Of a DNA stretch of 64,000 nt, positions 36,303 through 45,460 are shown in pieces. Below the pieces are notes generated by a model. It saw only the letters and a program-made list of their open reading frames with translations, was not told the DNA's origin and did not search any database. The position numbers and the translations under genes are program-made. Every line of letters starts with the position of its first letter. Position 1 is the first letter of the stretch. Source of the stretch: Polaribacter irgensii 23-P (lineage in GTDB: Bacteria > Bacteroidota > Bacteroidia > Flavobacteriales > Flavobacteriaceae); the NCBI RefSeq assembly GCF_000153225.1, contig NZ_CH724148.1, positions 934,640-998,639 of the forward strand, given 5' to 3'.

Positions 36303-36722
36303 ATGGAGAAAATAGAACACATAGGGATTGCTGTAAAAGATTTAGAAGTGTCAAACAAACTGTTTGCTTCTTTATTTGACGCGGTGCACTATAAAGAAGA
36401 AGAAGTGGCATCAGAAGGCGTAAAAACATCTTTTTTTAAAAAGGGTCCTAATAAAATAGAATTGTTACAGGCTACAAACCCAGAAAGTCCCATTGCCAAG
36501 TTTATTGCTAAAAAAGGAGAAGGTGTGCATCACATTGCCTTTGCTGTGGCGGATATCAAAGCGGAGATCACAAGGCTTAAAAAAGCTGGTTTTGTTGTTT
36601 TAAATGACCAACCTAAAAAAGGAGCAGACAACAAATGGGTCGCTTTTTTACATCCAAAAACAACAAATGGAGTGTTGATAGAATTGTGTCAAGAGATCGT
36701 GAGCCACACGCCTACTTTGTAA
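36303..36722 (+). CDS. mce: methylmalonyl-CoA epimerase
   Basis: 139 residues of the vicinal-oxygen-chelate fold: IEHIGIAVKDLE supplies the first metal His, IELLQATNPESP the Glu, GVHHIAFAV the second His and GVLIELCQ the last Glu. It interconverts (R)- and (S)-methylmalonyl-CoA in propionate metabolism. The mutase genes are not in the window. It lies 11 bases after the DUF5689 gene. Confidence 0.93.
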   Translation: MEKIEHIGIAVKDLEVSNKLFASLFDAVHYKEEEVASEGVKTSFFKKGPNKIELLQATNPESPIAKFIAKKGEGVHHIAFAVADIKAEITRLKKAGFVVLNDQPKKGADNKWVAFLHPKTTNGVLIELCQEIVSHTPTL

Positions 36723-36852
36723 TTTTACGCAGAAAAGCATGCTTTTTTGTATCCCGTATAAACGTGAAAAAAGGCCGGTATTAAATACTGTAAACAGTGT
36801 GGGTAAAATGAGTACTAATTATTATCTTGCCGTCAAATTGAAACTATAGTAC

Positions 36853-37731
36853 ATGTCTTCAAAATTTGAATCTTATCAAAAAAGACGCTTGGCATCTTCT
36901 TATATCTCGGTCGTAATTAGCATTGCCTTAGTGCTTTTTATGTTGGGAATTTTAGGCTTGGTTCTTTTAAAGTCAACCACGGTTTCAAACAGAGTAAAAG
37001 AGAAAATAGCGGTAACCCTATTTTTAAAAGACAAGGTGAGCACAAAGCAAATAAATACGTTTAAAGACGCTTTGGCAAAAGAAGATTTTACACGGAGAGT
37101 TGTATACACTTCGAAAGCACAGGCAGCAAAAAATTACAGCAAAGAAATTGGTGAAGATTTTTTAACTTTCCTCGGAGAAAATCCTCTGAAAAATGGCATT
37201 GATATCTATTTGAAAGCAGACTTTGTAACTCCAGAAAAAATGGAGGCATTGGAAACACGATTTCTTAAAAATGCTTTTGTGGCCGATGTCTCTTACGACA
37301 AACCTTTAATTAATTTAATTACAGAGCACATACAAAGAATTGGATTTTGGTTATTTGTTTTAAGTGGATTCCTCGCTTTGGTTGCAATTATTTTGATCAA
37401 CAGTGCGATTAGGCTAACCATTTATTCAAAACGATTTAATATAAAAACCATGCAAATGGTAGGTGCTACAAAGAGCTTTATCCGCAAACCATTTATTTGG
37501 CAAGGTGTGAAACTAGGTCTTATAGGAGCTTTTTTAGCTTTAGTTGGTATGAGTGTTGTTGTGTATTACTTGGACTTTTTTGCACCGAGTCTCGGACTGT
37601 TAAAAGACTATATGGTATTGGCGTATTTAGTTGTGGGCATTTTATTTGCAGCTTTTGTCATCACTTTGTTGAGCACATTCTTTGCCACACAACGGTTTTT
37701 AAATTTACGAACAGACGAACTTTATTATTAA
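36853..37731 (+). CDS. ftsX: cell division protein FtsX
   Basis: 292 residues with four membrane helices: one at about 20-40, then three in the C-terminal half (IGFWLFVLSGFLALVAIILI, LGLIGAFLALVGMSVVVYYL and the last near 250-275). The extracytoplasmic domain lies between helices 1 and 2. With FtsE it forms an ABC-type complex that activates cell-wall hydrolases at the septum. ftsE is elsewhere, as is usual in Bacteroidota. It leads a tight operon with DUF3098, uppP and truB. Confidence 0.93.
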   Translation: MSSKFESYQKRRLASSYISVVISIALVLFMLGILGLVLLKSTTVSNRVKEKIAVTLFLKDKVSTKQINTFKDALAKEDFTRRVVYTSKAQAAKNYSKEIGEDFLTFLGENPLKNGIDIYLKADFVTPEKMEALETRFLKNAFVADVSYDKPLINLITEHIQRIGFWLFVLSGFLALVAIILINSAIRLTIYSKRFNIKTMQMVGATKSFIRKPFIWQGVKLGLIGAFLALVGMSVVVYYLDFFAPSLGLLKDYMVLAYLVVGILFAAFVITLLSTFFATQRFLNLRTDELYY

Positions 37732-37735
37732 GGAT

Positions 37736-37978
37736 ATGAAAGAAGAAAAGAGTCAAAAACCAGCATTTATTTTTGGAAAACGGAACTATATTTTTATGAC
37801 GATAGGCATTGTTTTTATTGCGTTGGGTTTTATTTTTATGGCTGGTGGAGGTAGTGATAATCCCGCTGTTTTTAACGAAGAAATTTACAATTGGCAGCGC
37901 ATTCGTTTGGCACCTACCTTGGTGATTATTGGTTTTGGAATTGAAATCTACGCAATTTTAACCAGTCCTAAAAAATAA
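37736..37978 (+). CDS. DUF3098 family membrane protein
   Basis: 80 residues with two membrane helices (IFMTIGIVFIALGFIFM and LVIIGFGIEIYAIL) joined by a loop containing NWQRIRLAPT. The family is typically encoded between ftsX and uppP in Bacteroidota, exactly as here (four and two bases from its neighbours), so a role in envelope or division is likely but unproven. Confidence 0.88.
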   Translation: MKEEKSQKPAFIFGKRNYIFMTIGIVFIALGFIFMAGGGSDNPAVFNEEIYNWQRIRLAPTLVIIGFGIEIYAILTSPKK

Positions 37979-37980
37979 GT

Positions 37981-38775
37981 ATGGATATTTTAGAAGCGAT
38001 CATTCTCGGAGTAATTCAGGGGTTGACAGAGTTTTTACCGGTCTCATCTAGTGGACATTTAGAATTGGCAAAGGTGATTTTAGGAGACACTTCGCTACCC
38101 GAAGAGAGCCTTACATTTACCGTAGTTTTGCACTTTGCAACGGCATTAAGTACTCTGGTAATTTTTAGAAAAGAAATTATAGAAATTTTTAAAGGACTGT
38201 TTCAGTTCAAATGGAATGACGAATCGAAGTTTTCACTAAAAATTATGATTTCTATGCTTCCTGCAGTGGTTATAGGGTTGCTCTTTGAAAAAGAATTAGA
38301 ATCTTTCTTTGGAGGAAAAATATTGCTAGTAGGCACGATGTTATTGCTAACGGCTTTATTATTGCTGCTGGCTGACAAGGCAAAAAACACAAAAAAAGAA
38401 GTTTCATTTCCAAATGCCGTGCTCATCGGAATCTCACAAGCAATTGCAATGTTGCCAGGGATCTCAAGATCAGGAGCAACTATTTCTACTTCCGTTTTAT
38501 TGGGAGTCGACAGAACAAGGGCTGCAAAATTTTCATTTTTAATGGTAGTTCCTTTAATTTTTGGAAAAATTGGGAAAGATCTTTTAAGTGGTGATTTAAA
38601 TTTTCAATCTTCTGAAATAGCACCCATTGCTGCTGGTTTTATAGCCGCTTTCTTATCGGGTTTGTTAGCTTGTAAATGGATGATTTCTCTCGTTAAAAAA
38701 AGCAAGCTTTCCTACTTTTCAATCTATTGCGCCGTGATCGGAAGTATTGCAATTGGGTACGGACTTCTGCATTAA
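37981..38775 (+). CDS. uppP: undecaprenyl-diphosphate phosphatase
   Basis: 264 residues, eight predicted membrane helices. The catalytic motifs are QGLTEFLPVSSSGHLEL (about 14-30) and PGISRSGATISTSVLLG (about 159-175), giving the Glu and Arg/Ser residues needed for phosphatase action. It recycles the lipid carrier for peptidoglycan and LPS synthesis and can confer bacitracin tolerance. Third gene of the ftsX operon. Confidence 0.97.
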   Translation: MDILEAIILGVIQGLTEFLPVSSSGHLELAKVILGDTSLPEESLTFTVVLHFATALSTLVIFRKEIIEIFKGLFQFKWNDESKFSLKIMISMLPAVVIGLLFEKELESFFGGKILLVGTMLLLTALLLLLADKAKNTKKEVSFPNAVLIGISQAIAMLPGISRSGATISTSVLLGVDRTRAAKFSFLMVVPLIFGKIGKDLLSGDLNFQSSEIAPIAAGFIAAFLSGLLACKWMISLVKKSKLSYFSIYCAVIGSIAIGYGLLH

Positions 38776-38797
38776 AACCATCTAAAATTCGCGACAA

Positions 38798-39508
38798 ATG
38801 ACGGAAGAAGCATATAAAAATGGGCAAGTTTTACTGATCGACAAACCACTTACTTGGTCCTCTTTTCAAGTGGTGAATAAATTACGTTGGGAAATACGAC
38901 AGCACTTCAATATTAAAAAAATTAAAGTAGGTCATGCCGGAACTTTAGATCCTTTGGCAACAGGTTTACTTATTATTTGTACCGGAAAACAAACCAAACA
39001 AATAGAGAGTTACCAAGGTCAGGTGAAAGAATATACTGGGACTTTTACGTTGGGAGCAACCACGCCAAGTTACGATCTAGAAACTGAAATTGACAACACG
39101 TTTCCTACGGCACATATTACTGAAAAATTAATATGGGATACGACCCAACAGTTTCTGGGAGAAATTCAGCAAAAGCCGCCTATTTTTTCTGCAATTAAAA
39201 AAGACGGAAAACGCTTGTACGAGTTGGCAAGAAAAGGAGAGACTACAGAAATTAAAGAAAGAACAGTGACTGTTTCTAAATTTGAAATCACAAATATAGA
39301 TTTGCCAGAGGTAGCTTTTAGAATTATTTGCAGCAAAGGCACTTACATTCGATCGATGGCTTTTGATTTCGGAAAAGCAGTGCATTCTGGTGCATATTTA
39401 TCTTCTTTAAGAAGAACAAAAATTGGTAATTTCTCTGTAAATGACGCATTGTCAGTAGAAGGTTTTATTGAAAAACTAAAAGAAAATTCAGAAGGAACTA
39501 AAACGTAG
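38798..39508 (+). CDS. truB: tRNA pseudouridine(55) synthase
   Basis: 236 residues, a short TruB without a full PUA domain. The catalytic Asp is in GHAGTLDPLATGLL (about 47-60). GATTPSYDLETEID and CSKGTYIRSMAFDFG are the other family motifs. It modifies U55 in the T-loop of tRNAs. Last gene of the ftsX operon. Its 3' end overlaps the convergent RluA-type gene by 11 bases. Confidence 0.96.
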   Translation: MTEEAYKNGQVLLIDKPLTWSSFQVVNKLRWEIRQHFNIKKIKVGHAGTLDPLATGLLIICTGKQTKQIESYQGQVKEYTGTFTLGATTPSYDLETEIDNTFPTAHITEKLIWDTTQQFLGEIQQKPPIFSAIKKDGKRLYELARKGETTEIKERTVTVSKFEITNIDLPEVAFRIICSKGTYIRSMAFDFGKAVHSGAYLSSLRRTKIGNFSVNDALSVEGFIEKLKENSEGTKT

Positions 39509-41168
39509 GAGGAACTGTAAAACTCATTTTTTTGTTTGTCGTAGGGTGCAGAAATTCGATGAATTCAGCGTGTAAATGGAGGCGATTTTCTTTGGTTCCG
39601 TAAAGGTCGTCACCTACAATAGGAGTATTTAGTCCTTTCTTGTGCGCTGCATGCACTCTTAATTGATGTGTTCTTCCAGTAACTGGATAAAAATACACAC
39701 GTGTTTTTCCGTTTTCTCTACCGAGAACTTCCCAGGTGGTTTCGGCAGCTTTTCCATAGCTAAAGTCTACCAATTGCTTTGGGCGGTCATCTAAATCTAC
39801 ACGCAGTGGTAATTTTATGGTACCGCTATCTTCAGATAAATTTCCGTCTAACAGCGCAACATAGCGTTTTTTAATCGTTCTGTTTACAAATTGGCTTTGT
39901 AATATTTTATTTGCTTCTTTTGTCTTTGTAAGGAGTAAAATTCCAGAGGTAGACATGTCTAAGCGGTGTACGATTAGCGGTCCTGTTGCGTTTGGGTATT
40001 TTTCTTTCATCCGAGTATAAACAGCATCTTTAATTTCTTTGCCAGGAACAGATAGCAGCTCGGTGGGCTTGTGCACTACAATCATGGCAGCATCCTCATA
40101 AATGACTTCAAGTTCTTTGTCTTTAGATAAGTTCTCCAACAACAAATTAGCATCCATTGGAAGGTCTTCTAACATGTGTGTTAAGATGGGTTTGCACCTA
40201 CCTTGGCAAGCAGGATAGAAGTTTTTGTGTTGCCGAACAGTCATGTTTGGCGAGGTTCCCCACCAAAATTCTGCCATGGTAATTGGCATCAGGTTGTTTT
40301 GAAATGCATACTGTAAGAGTTTCGGTGCGGCACACTCTCCAGAGCCAGCAGGAGGTTGGATCGCAGTATTCTTAAAAATGTCGAGTAAGTTTTTCAATTC
40401 TTTTTTAGAATTTAAAAAGGCATATTTACTAAATAAGGTCTGCTGTAAGTAGTTCGATTTTTCTTTCCGTTCTTTTTTTAGCATTTCAATGTTCCCAGAA
40501 ATATGTGCGCACTCTTTGCTGATATCTTCAATTTTCTCTTGATAATAGACTTGTAATTCTTTAAGAAAAAATTGGTCGTTGTAACTCTGTTGAGTTAATT
40601 TTTGGGTTAGTTTTTCAAACTCAGAATCATTTAAAGTAGTGCTTGCCTTCTTTTTTTCAGCTTTTCTGTTTTTTTTAAAAATTACCAGTCTTTTTCGCTG
40701 AAATGCCAAGTCATCTGCGATGAGTTTGGTGTTTTCTTTAACTGATTTTTTTAAGGTTTGGTATTTCGCATCGTTCTTTAAGCTGCTTAATTGCCTATTT
40801 ATAGTGTCAATTTCAAGTTCTCCTTTGAGATAGAAACTTCCTTCTGTTCGCATATTAAAAACGGGAGGAACAAACTTTTCAGGCAAACTTTTATCGGCTA
40901 ATTTTCCGGAAAAGGCCGCAATATAACCGATGTTGTGCTGCGCATCTTTGACAATAAGAACGCCAAACATTTTTCCTACGGCTGGTATGTCTGAGCTTTC
41001 TTCTAAGCCAAAATTATGTACAAAGTCTGTCTGATGTTCTAAGTAATCTTGCAATTCTTTTGCGGCAATCTCTGCAAGTAGGTGGGGTTTGTAATAAAAA
41101 GGAAATGTAAATTTTACAGGAAGAGATATTCCAGAGATGTTGGTTTTAAAAAGATGTACTTGTTTCAA
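39498..41168 (-). CDS. RluA family pseudouridine synthase with long N-terminal domain
   Basis: 556 residues. The catalytic part is at the C-terminus (about 355-556): VHRLDMSTSGILLLTKT contains the active Asp, and VTGRTHQLRVHAA is the second RluA motif. The first ~350 residues are not found in ordinary RluA/RluC. They include a charged coiled-coil segment (about 140-260) and a cysteine-containing stretch (GSGECAAPKLLQYA, FYPACQGRCKPIL) that could bind zinc. The RNA target cannot be told. It overlaps the lycopene cyclase gene by four bases. Confidence 0.9.
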   Translation of the reverse strand: MKQVHLFKTNISGISLPVKFTFPFYYKPHLLAEIAAKELQDYLEHQTDFVHNFGLEESSDIPAVGKMFGVLIVKDAQHNIGYIAAFSGKLADKSLPEKFVPPVFNMRTEGSFYLKGELEIDTINRQLSSLKNDAKYQTLKKSVKENTKLIADDLAFQRKRLVIFKKNRKAEKKKASTTLNDSEFEKLTQKLTQQSYNDQFFLKELQVYYQEKIEDISKECAHISGNIEMLKKERKEKSNYLQQTLFSKYAFLNSKKELKNLLDIFKNTAIQPPAGSGECAAPKLLQYAFQNNLMPITMAEFWWGTSPNMTVRQHKNFYPACQGRCKPILTHMLEDLPMDANLLLENLSKDKELEVIYEDAAMIVVHKPTELLSVPGKEIKDAVYTRMKEKYPNATGPLIVHRLDMSTSGILLLTKTKEANKILQSQFVNRTIKKRYVALLDGNLSEDSGTIKLPLRVDLDDRPKQLVDFSYGKAAETTWEVLGRENGKTRVYFYPVTGRTHQLRVHAAHKKGLNTPIVGDDLYGTKENRLHLHAEFIEFLHPTTNKKMSFTVPPTF

Positions 41169-42313
41169 TTTTTAACGAGAAGTTGTTTGATGCCAGAGGT
41201 TAGAAACGCCGCAATCGGAAGACTGCTCATAATGGCAATATCGTCTATAAACTTGCTCTCATTGGCAAGAAAAGCCAAGATTTTCTCCGGTTCATTTTTG
41301 TTAAAAATCATCGAAAAAACTTGTCTTCCCGGTAGTTTTCCAGTCATTAACACGTCGATTAAAGTCCGATCATACCAAGCGTACCGTTGTTTTTTTAGAG
41401 CACTTTCTGTATTTATATTATTTCCCGCCTTTAAATTTTTTACGATTTCAGCGACATCCTTTTGAATGAATTGAAAGGTATATCCAGTACTGGCTTTTGT
41501 AAAACCACCTGCAGTGCCAATATTGATTACATTTTTTATCGGATTTTTCCGGAATTTCGCCAAAGACATCGGAATCACTCCAAACTCTTCGTGGGAAATT
41601 GTATAATCGTTAATATTTAAATCCTCTTTGATATATTTCTCAATGGCGGAGGTGTATTTTTCTTTCGCTAATATCTTTTTACTAAAAAGGGTATACTCAA
41701 TCAATGCCGTTGTTTTACTCGTTGGCAAAACATACATAAAAGTGGTACCATTGTCCTGTGAAACGCTAAAATCCATAAGTCTTCCAATTTCAGGATCAAA
41801 AACAGGTTCTTTTGTTTCGATGATCCATCCTTTAAAGTGCTGTAGTAGTGAGTTTTCTTCCGTTATTTTTGGGTTAAAAATAGCGGTGGAGTTAAAGACG
41901 TAAGTTCCGGTATATGTATTTTCTTCCGTGGTTACAATTGCTGAGTTTTTAGCAGTCGTTATGGAAAGAATTGGCTCTTTTAAAAAGGACACATTAGGAA
42001 ATTCTTTGGCGAGTTTTAGTACGTATTCATAGAAGTCAATTCCCTGAATCATTTTGTAAGTGTAGGCCGCTAAATCTAATTGCGCTTTGTAGTTTGTCGA
42101 TAGAAATTCTAGTGTATTCCATTTTGCATGCACAATCGCTTCAAAGGGTCCTGGTTTTTTTTCCCAGAAACACCAGGTTCTGTCATTGCTGTTCTTTTGC
42201 TCTTTGTCAAGAACCAATATCGATTTATTTTGCAGTGCAGGCTCTTGTAACAAGTGATACAGTAAACTTAATCCTGCACATCCTGAACCTGCTATAATAA
42301 AATCGTATTTCAT
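41165..42313 (-). CDS. crtY: lycopene cyclase family protein
   Basis: 382 residues. An N-terminal dinucleotide-binding motif (FIIAGSGCAGLSLLYHL) is followed by DRTWCFWE, a hallmark of lycopene beta-cyclases. PTSKTTALIEYTLFS and GTAGGFTKASTGYTF occur further on. It would cyclise lycopene to beta-carotene for zeaxanthin-type pigments. Other carotenoid genes are not adjacent. First gene of an operon with the pseudouridine synthase. Confidence 0.9.
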   Translation of the reverse strand: MKYDFIIAGSGCAGLSLLYHLLQEPALQNKSILVLDKEQKNSNDRTWCFWEKKPGPFEAIVHAKWNTLEFLSTNYKAQLDLAAYTYKMIQGIDFYEYVLKLAKEFPNVSFLKEPILSITTAKNSAIVTTEENTYTGTYVFNSTAIFNPKITEENSLLQHFKGWIIETKEPVFDPEIGRLMDFSVSQDNGTTFMYVLPTSKTTALIEYTLFSKKILAKEKYTSAIEKYIKEDLNINDYTISHEEFGVIPMSLAKFRKNPIKNVINIGTAGGFTKASTGYTFQFIQKDVAEIVKNLKAGNNINTESALKKQRYAWYDRTLIDVLMTGKLPGRQVFSMIFNKNEPEKILAFLANESKFIDDIAIMSSLPIAAFLTSGIKQLLVKN

Positions 42314-42373
42314 ACTTGTATGCCTGCTTTTTTTAGTGAATTAGAGAACGGGAATCGTTTCCTTTGATACGGT

Positions 42374-42859
42374 CTATTTTAAAAAACGACTGTACCAACT
42401 TTCTTCAATTGGTATTTCCCATAAATTTTCAAAATCTTGTTTTGTGGTAATCAGATTATCAAAAATAATAGATTTTCCAGTCAAAGCTTTATTTTTTAAT
42501 AACTTTTTAAAGTCTTTTAAATCTTTGTATTGCACAAATTCTCCCTGTTTAAAACAAATGTTCATGCGATCTAAAAGAGCGACCTCGTATGTCTCTTGCA
42601 AGCTTAAAATAAAAGCAACAGAGTCGTCGATATCACTGTTTTTTAGGGGAGTGGTGATGTCATCAGCTGTAATTACAAGAAACCGATTGTATAAAAATTG
42701 ATAGGAAGCCTTAAAACTTGCATCATCTGCTTTCCATTCCGCAATAAAAGTCTTTATTTTTTCTTCTATTTCCGGGATTTCATTTGGATAAAACTTTCTA
42801 CTCGAAGGGTATACCCATACTTTAGCATCCTCGGGAATTTCGTCAAAATTTACAAACAT
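42374..42859 (-). CDS. conserved flavobacterial protein (often mislabelled ABC transporter ATPase)
   Basis: 161 residues beginning MFVNFDEIPEDAKVWVYPSSRKF, with FKASYQFLYNRFLVITADD in the middle. Databases tend to name this family an ABC transporter ATPase, but no Walker A (GxxxxGKS/T), signature or Walker B motif is present. It is a cytosolic protein of unknown function. It lies between the lycopene cyclase gene and the terminator at 42894-42928. Confidence 0.8.
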   Translation of the reverse strand: MFVNFDEIPEDAKVWVYPSSRKFYPNEIPEIEEKIKTFIAEWKADDASFKASYQFLYNRFLVITADDITTPLKNSDIDDSVAFILSLQETYEVALLDRMNICFKQGEFVQYKDLKDFKKLLKNKALTGKSIIFDNLITTKQDFENLWEIPIEESWYSRFLK

Positions 42860-42893
42860 TTGTATTTATTTAAAGTACAAAGATAACCAAAAG

Positions 42894-42928
42894 AAAAACC
42901 GCAAACTGATTTTCAGTTTGCGGTTTTT
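42894..42928 (-). terminator. Rho-independent terminator after the thioredoxin-like gene
   Basis: A perfect 16-bp stem (42894-42909 with 42913-42928, core CCGCAAACTGA/TCAGTTTGCGG) with a TTT loop and T/A tracts at both sides, so it could work on either strand. Confidence 0.85.
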
Positions 42929-42953
42929 TATTATTTTTAAAAGCGTATTTATA

Positions 42954-43556
42954 TTACACAGGAAATTTTGTTACCAAACGTATTAAATCTTCTTGTACAC
43001 TTTGCCCTTTGTCTTTATTGTACCAAACTTGCAATTCTTCTTTAAACCGTGAATCCAATATTCCTTTTTTTTCTTTGTAATCTGCCACCATTTTTGCAGC
43101 AGTATCAGGTCTAGGTCCCCAAGAGTTGAGCACGTTATTATCTTTGTCTAGCGCAATTAATTTTGGAATACTGCGTCCTCCATTTGTCAGAAACAAATCC
43201 ATTAGTGGGAGATTGTCATCTCTTAAAATTATTTTAAGATCAATTTTATCAGATGTGGCAGCGATTTTATTGAGAACAGGCAAGTTTTGTGCAGCATCTC
43301 CACACCAACCTTCGGTGAGTACTAACCATGTTTGTGGAATCGTAATTTTTTTAAACTCTTGCAGTGTTACCTCGGAAAGTTTTAGCGTTTTATCCAAGCG
43401 CTTCATTCTTCTATCGTTCAATAAACTATAGTCTGTCAGCGCTTCCGATTGTTCTGTTCCGGTAGCTTTACCATCCGCTAATAAATTGCGTACTAAAGTT
43501 TTATAACCTTCATACGAAAGCGTATTTTTCAAACTATTTTCTATAATTTCTTTCAT
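42954..43556 (-). CDS. thioredoxin family protein lacking the second active-site cysteine
   Basis: 200 residues. A thioredoxin-like domain of about 110 residues starts near residue 75. The active-site region reads EGWCGDAAQNLP, so the usual CxxC is CGDA, and one cysteine remains. GGRSIPKLIALD gives the cis-proline loop. Proteins of this type are common in Flavobacteriia; they may act as monothiol oxidoreductases or stress factors. Single gene with its own terminator. Confidence 0.85.
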   Translation of the reverse strand: MKEIIENSLKNTLSYEGYKTLVRNLLADGKATGTEQSEALTDYSLLNDRRMKRLDKTLKLSEVTLQEFKKITIPQTWLVLTEGWCGDAAQNLPVLNKIAATSDKIDLKIILRDDNLPLMDLFLTNGGRSIPKLIALDKDNNVLNSWGPRPDTAAKMVADYKEKKGILDSRFKEELQVWYNKDKGQSVQEDLIRLVTKFPV

Positions 43557-43585
43557 ACACAGGTAGACGTAAGGTTTTACGAAAC

Positions 43586-44539
43586 TTACACGATGCTTTC
43601 GGTTTTTATATTTTTAAGCATTTCTGTTGTAATGGCAGACAAATCAAATTTATGTTGCCAGTTCCAATCTGTTCTAGCCGCTGAGTCGTCGATTGAGGAA
43701 GGCCAGCTTGCTGCTATTTCTTGTCTGAAGTCAGGGTGATATGAGATTTTAAAATCGGGAAGGTGTTTTTTAATTTCTAGGGCCATTTCGTTTGGTGTAA
43801 AATCGATGGCTCCTAAGTTGTATCCAGTTCTAAGTTTCACATCTATGTGCTTTGCCTGCATAAGCTGTATGGTTGCCGCTACAGCGTCATTCATATACAT
43901 CATTGGCAAACGTGTATTTTCGGATAGGAAACATTCATAAGCACCCTCTTTTAGTGCTTTAAAATAAATATCGATCGCATAGTCTGTGGTGCCACCTCCT
44001 GGTTTTGTCTTCCAAGAAATAATGCCAGGATATCGGATACTACGCACATCTACTCCATACTTTTCATGGTAATAATTGCACCAAAATTCACCTGAAAGTT
44101 TGCTAATTCCGTAAACAGTGCTAGGTTCCATAATGGTTTTTTGTGGGGTGTTGTCTTTGGGAGTCGTAGAACCAAAAACAGCAATAGAGCTCGGCCAGAA
44201 TACCTGTTTTATATGTTTTTCTTTTGCCAAATCCAGCACGCCTAAAAGAGAATTCATATTTAAATCCCACGCTTTTTTAGGATGTTTTTCTGCCGTGACA
44301 GACAACATTGCTGCTAACAAGTATACCTGTGTAACATTGTGTTTTTTTACAATACCTAAAATCCCTTCTTTGTCCGTTGCATCCATCATTTCGAAAGGCC
44401 CAGAACTCATCATTTCTTCACTTCCTTCTTTGATATCAGAAGCAATCACATTACTGTTTCCGTAGATTGTGCGCAGCTCTTGCGTGAGCTCGTTGCCAAT
44501 CTGTCCACTAGCACCTATAATTAGAATTATTTCACTCAT
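43586..44539 (-). CDS. NAD-dependent epimerase/dehydratase, L-threonine dehydrogenase-like
   Basis: 317 residues of the extended SDR family. The NAD-binding motif GASGQIG is at residues 8-14, the catalytic YGISK near 143-147 and SSIAVFG just before it. PGIISWKTKPGGGTTDYAI and the overall length match the SDR-type L-threonine 3-dehydrogenase (UDP-galactose 4-epimerase-like) that oxidises threonine to 2-amino-3-ketobutyrate. Glycine acetyltransferase is not beside it, so the substrate is inferred from family resemblance. Confidence 0.88.
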   Translation of the reverse strand: MSEIILIIGASGQIGNELTQELRTIYGNSNVIASDIKEGSEEMMSSGPFEMMDATDKEGILGIVKKHNVTQVYLLAAMLSVTAEKHPKKAWDLNMNSLLGVLDLAKEKHIKQVFWPSSIAVFGSTTPKDNTPQKTIMEPSTVYGISKLSGEFWCNYYHEKYGVDVRSIRYPGIISWKTKPGGGTTDYAIDIYFKALKEGAYECFLSENTRLPMMYMNDAVAATIQLMQAKHIDVKLRTGYNLGAIDFTPNEMALEIKKHLPDFKISYHPDFRQEIAASWPSSIDDSAARTDWNWQHKFDLSAITTEMLKNIKTESIV

Positions 44540-44711
44540 TGCTGAAGTTAAATTAAAATCAAAAACAAAGGTAATTAATTTAAGTATTCGTAATTATATT
44601 TTAATAAAATTATTATTGCATAATTTTTGGCTTTTTTTTGAAGGTTTTTTAGGTTTTTTGAAAGTGTTATCTGTTGCTGATAATTTGTGTATTTTTACCA
44701 TTTTAAACGCA

Positions 44712-45458
44712 ATGGCAAAATATATATACTTCTTAGCATGCTTACTTTTTGTGATTTCTTGTGGGGACAATAAGGAGACTGAGAAGGCAAAAAAACCGAA
44801 ACCTTTAATGGGTGTTGTGCAGAAGCACAAGGCTACAGAAAATGTAAATCCACGATATGCAGCAGCGATAAAAGACTGGAAAGAGCTCAAGGCAATAGAT
44901 TCTTTTTTTGTGAGGTATCGAAACATTACACCCAACGAGGCATTGAGCAATGCCGTTGAGTTAAAAGATTTGATAAAACATCTTATCGACAGTGTGCAGC
45001 CAGAGCATTTCAAGACTCCTGCTTTTAATGCCCGTGTGAACATTCTCTACAATGAGGTTTTGCGATTGGTAGATTTAACAGAGATCGCTGCAGTAAAACC
45101 AAATGAAGTAAACACACAAGTGTCTAAAACCATGTTGGCATTTTCAAGTGTAAACATTAAAATAAATACAGTTGTTGCAAAGTTGAATTTTGAAGACGAG
45201 ATTGATATAAAAGTAGATTTTATTGGTTTAGATACCAGTCGATTAGAAGCTGTTTCTAGAAAAGAAGTGTATATAAAACGAGAAACATCAAAGAACACGA
45301 AAGAAAACTCTGCGGGATTGAATAAAAAAGATAAGAGTATTTTCATTAAAAAGGAACCGCTTTCTAAATTTCAAGATGTGGAGACAAAGGAGGGGAAAAA
45401 AGAAACGCCATTTCAAACGAAGAAAGCAGACAAGCCTACTGCCGCTAGTGACCAATAA
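44712..45458 (+). CDS. lipoprotein, unknown function
   Basis: 248 residues from the ATG at 44712. The frame is open further upstream to 44469, but that part runs over the divergent gene and only this start gives a lipoprotein signal (YFLACLLFVISCGDN, lipidated Cys16). The middle is helical (LKDLIKHLIDSVQPEHF, ARVNILYNEVLRLVDLTE) and the C-terminus is a lysine-rich, disordered tail. A weak promoter candidate (TTG at 44658, TAATTTG at 44681) precedes it. The next gene starts three bases after it. Confidence 0.8.
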   Translation: MAKYIYFLACLLFVISCGDNKETEKAKKPKPLMGVVQKHKATENVNPRYAAAIKDWKELKAIDSFFVRYRNITPNEALSNAVELKDLIKHLIDSVQPEHFKTPAFNARVNILYNEVLRLVDLTEIAAVKPNEVNTQVSKTMLAFSSVNIKINTVVAKLNFEDEIDIKVDFIGLDTSRLEAVSRKEVYIKRETSKNTKENSAGLNKKDKSIFIKKEPLSKFQDVETKEGKKETPFQTKKADKPTAASDQ

Positions 45459-45460
45459 AC

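Noticed and set aside
36733..36748. Terminator after mce (AAAAGCATGCTTTT)
   Set aside because: The stem is only 5 bp with a CATG loop; it could be chance, so it was not listed as a feature.
44469..44711. Upstream part of the lipoprotein frame starting at 44469
   Set aside because: It overlaps the start of the divergent dehydrogenase gene and has no protein character; the ATG at 44712 gives a clean lipobox.
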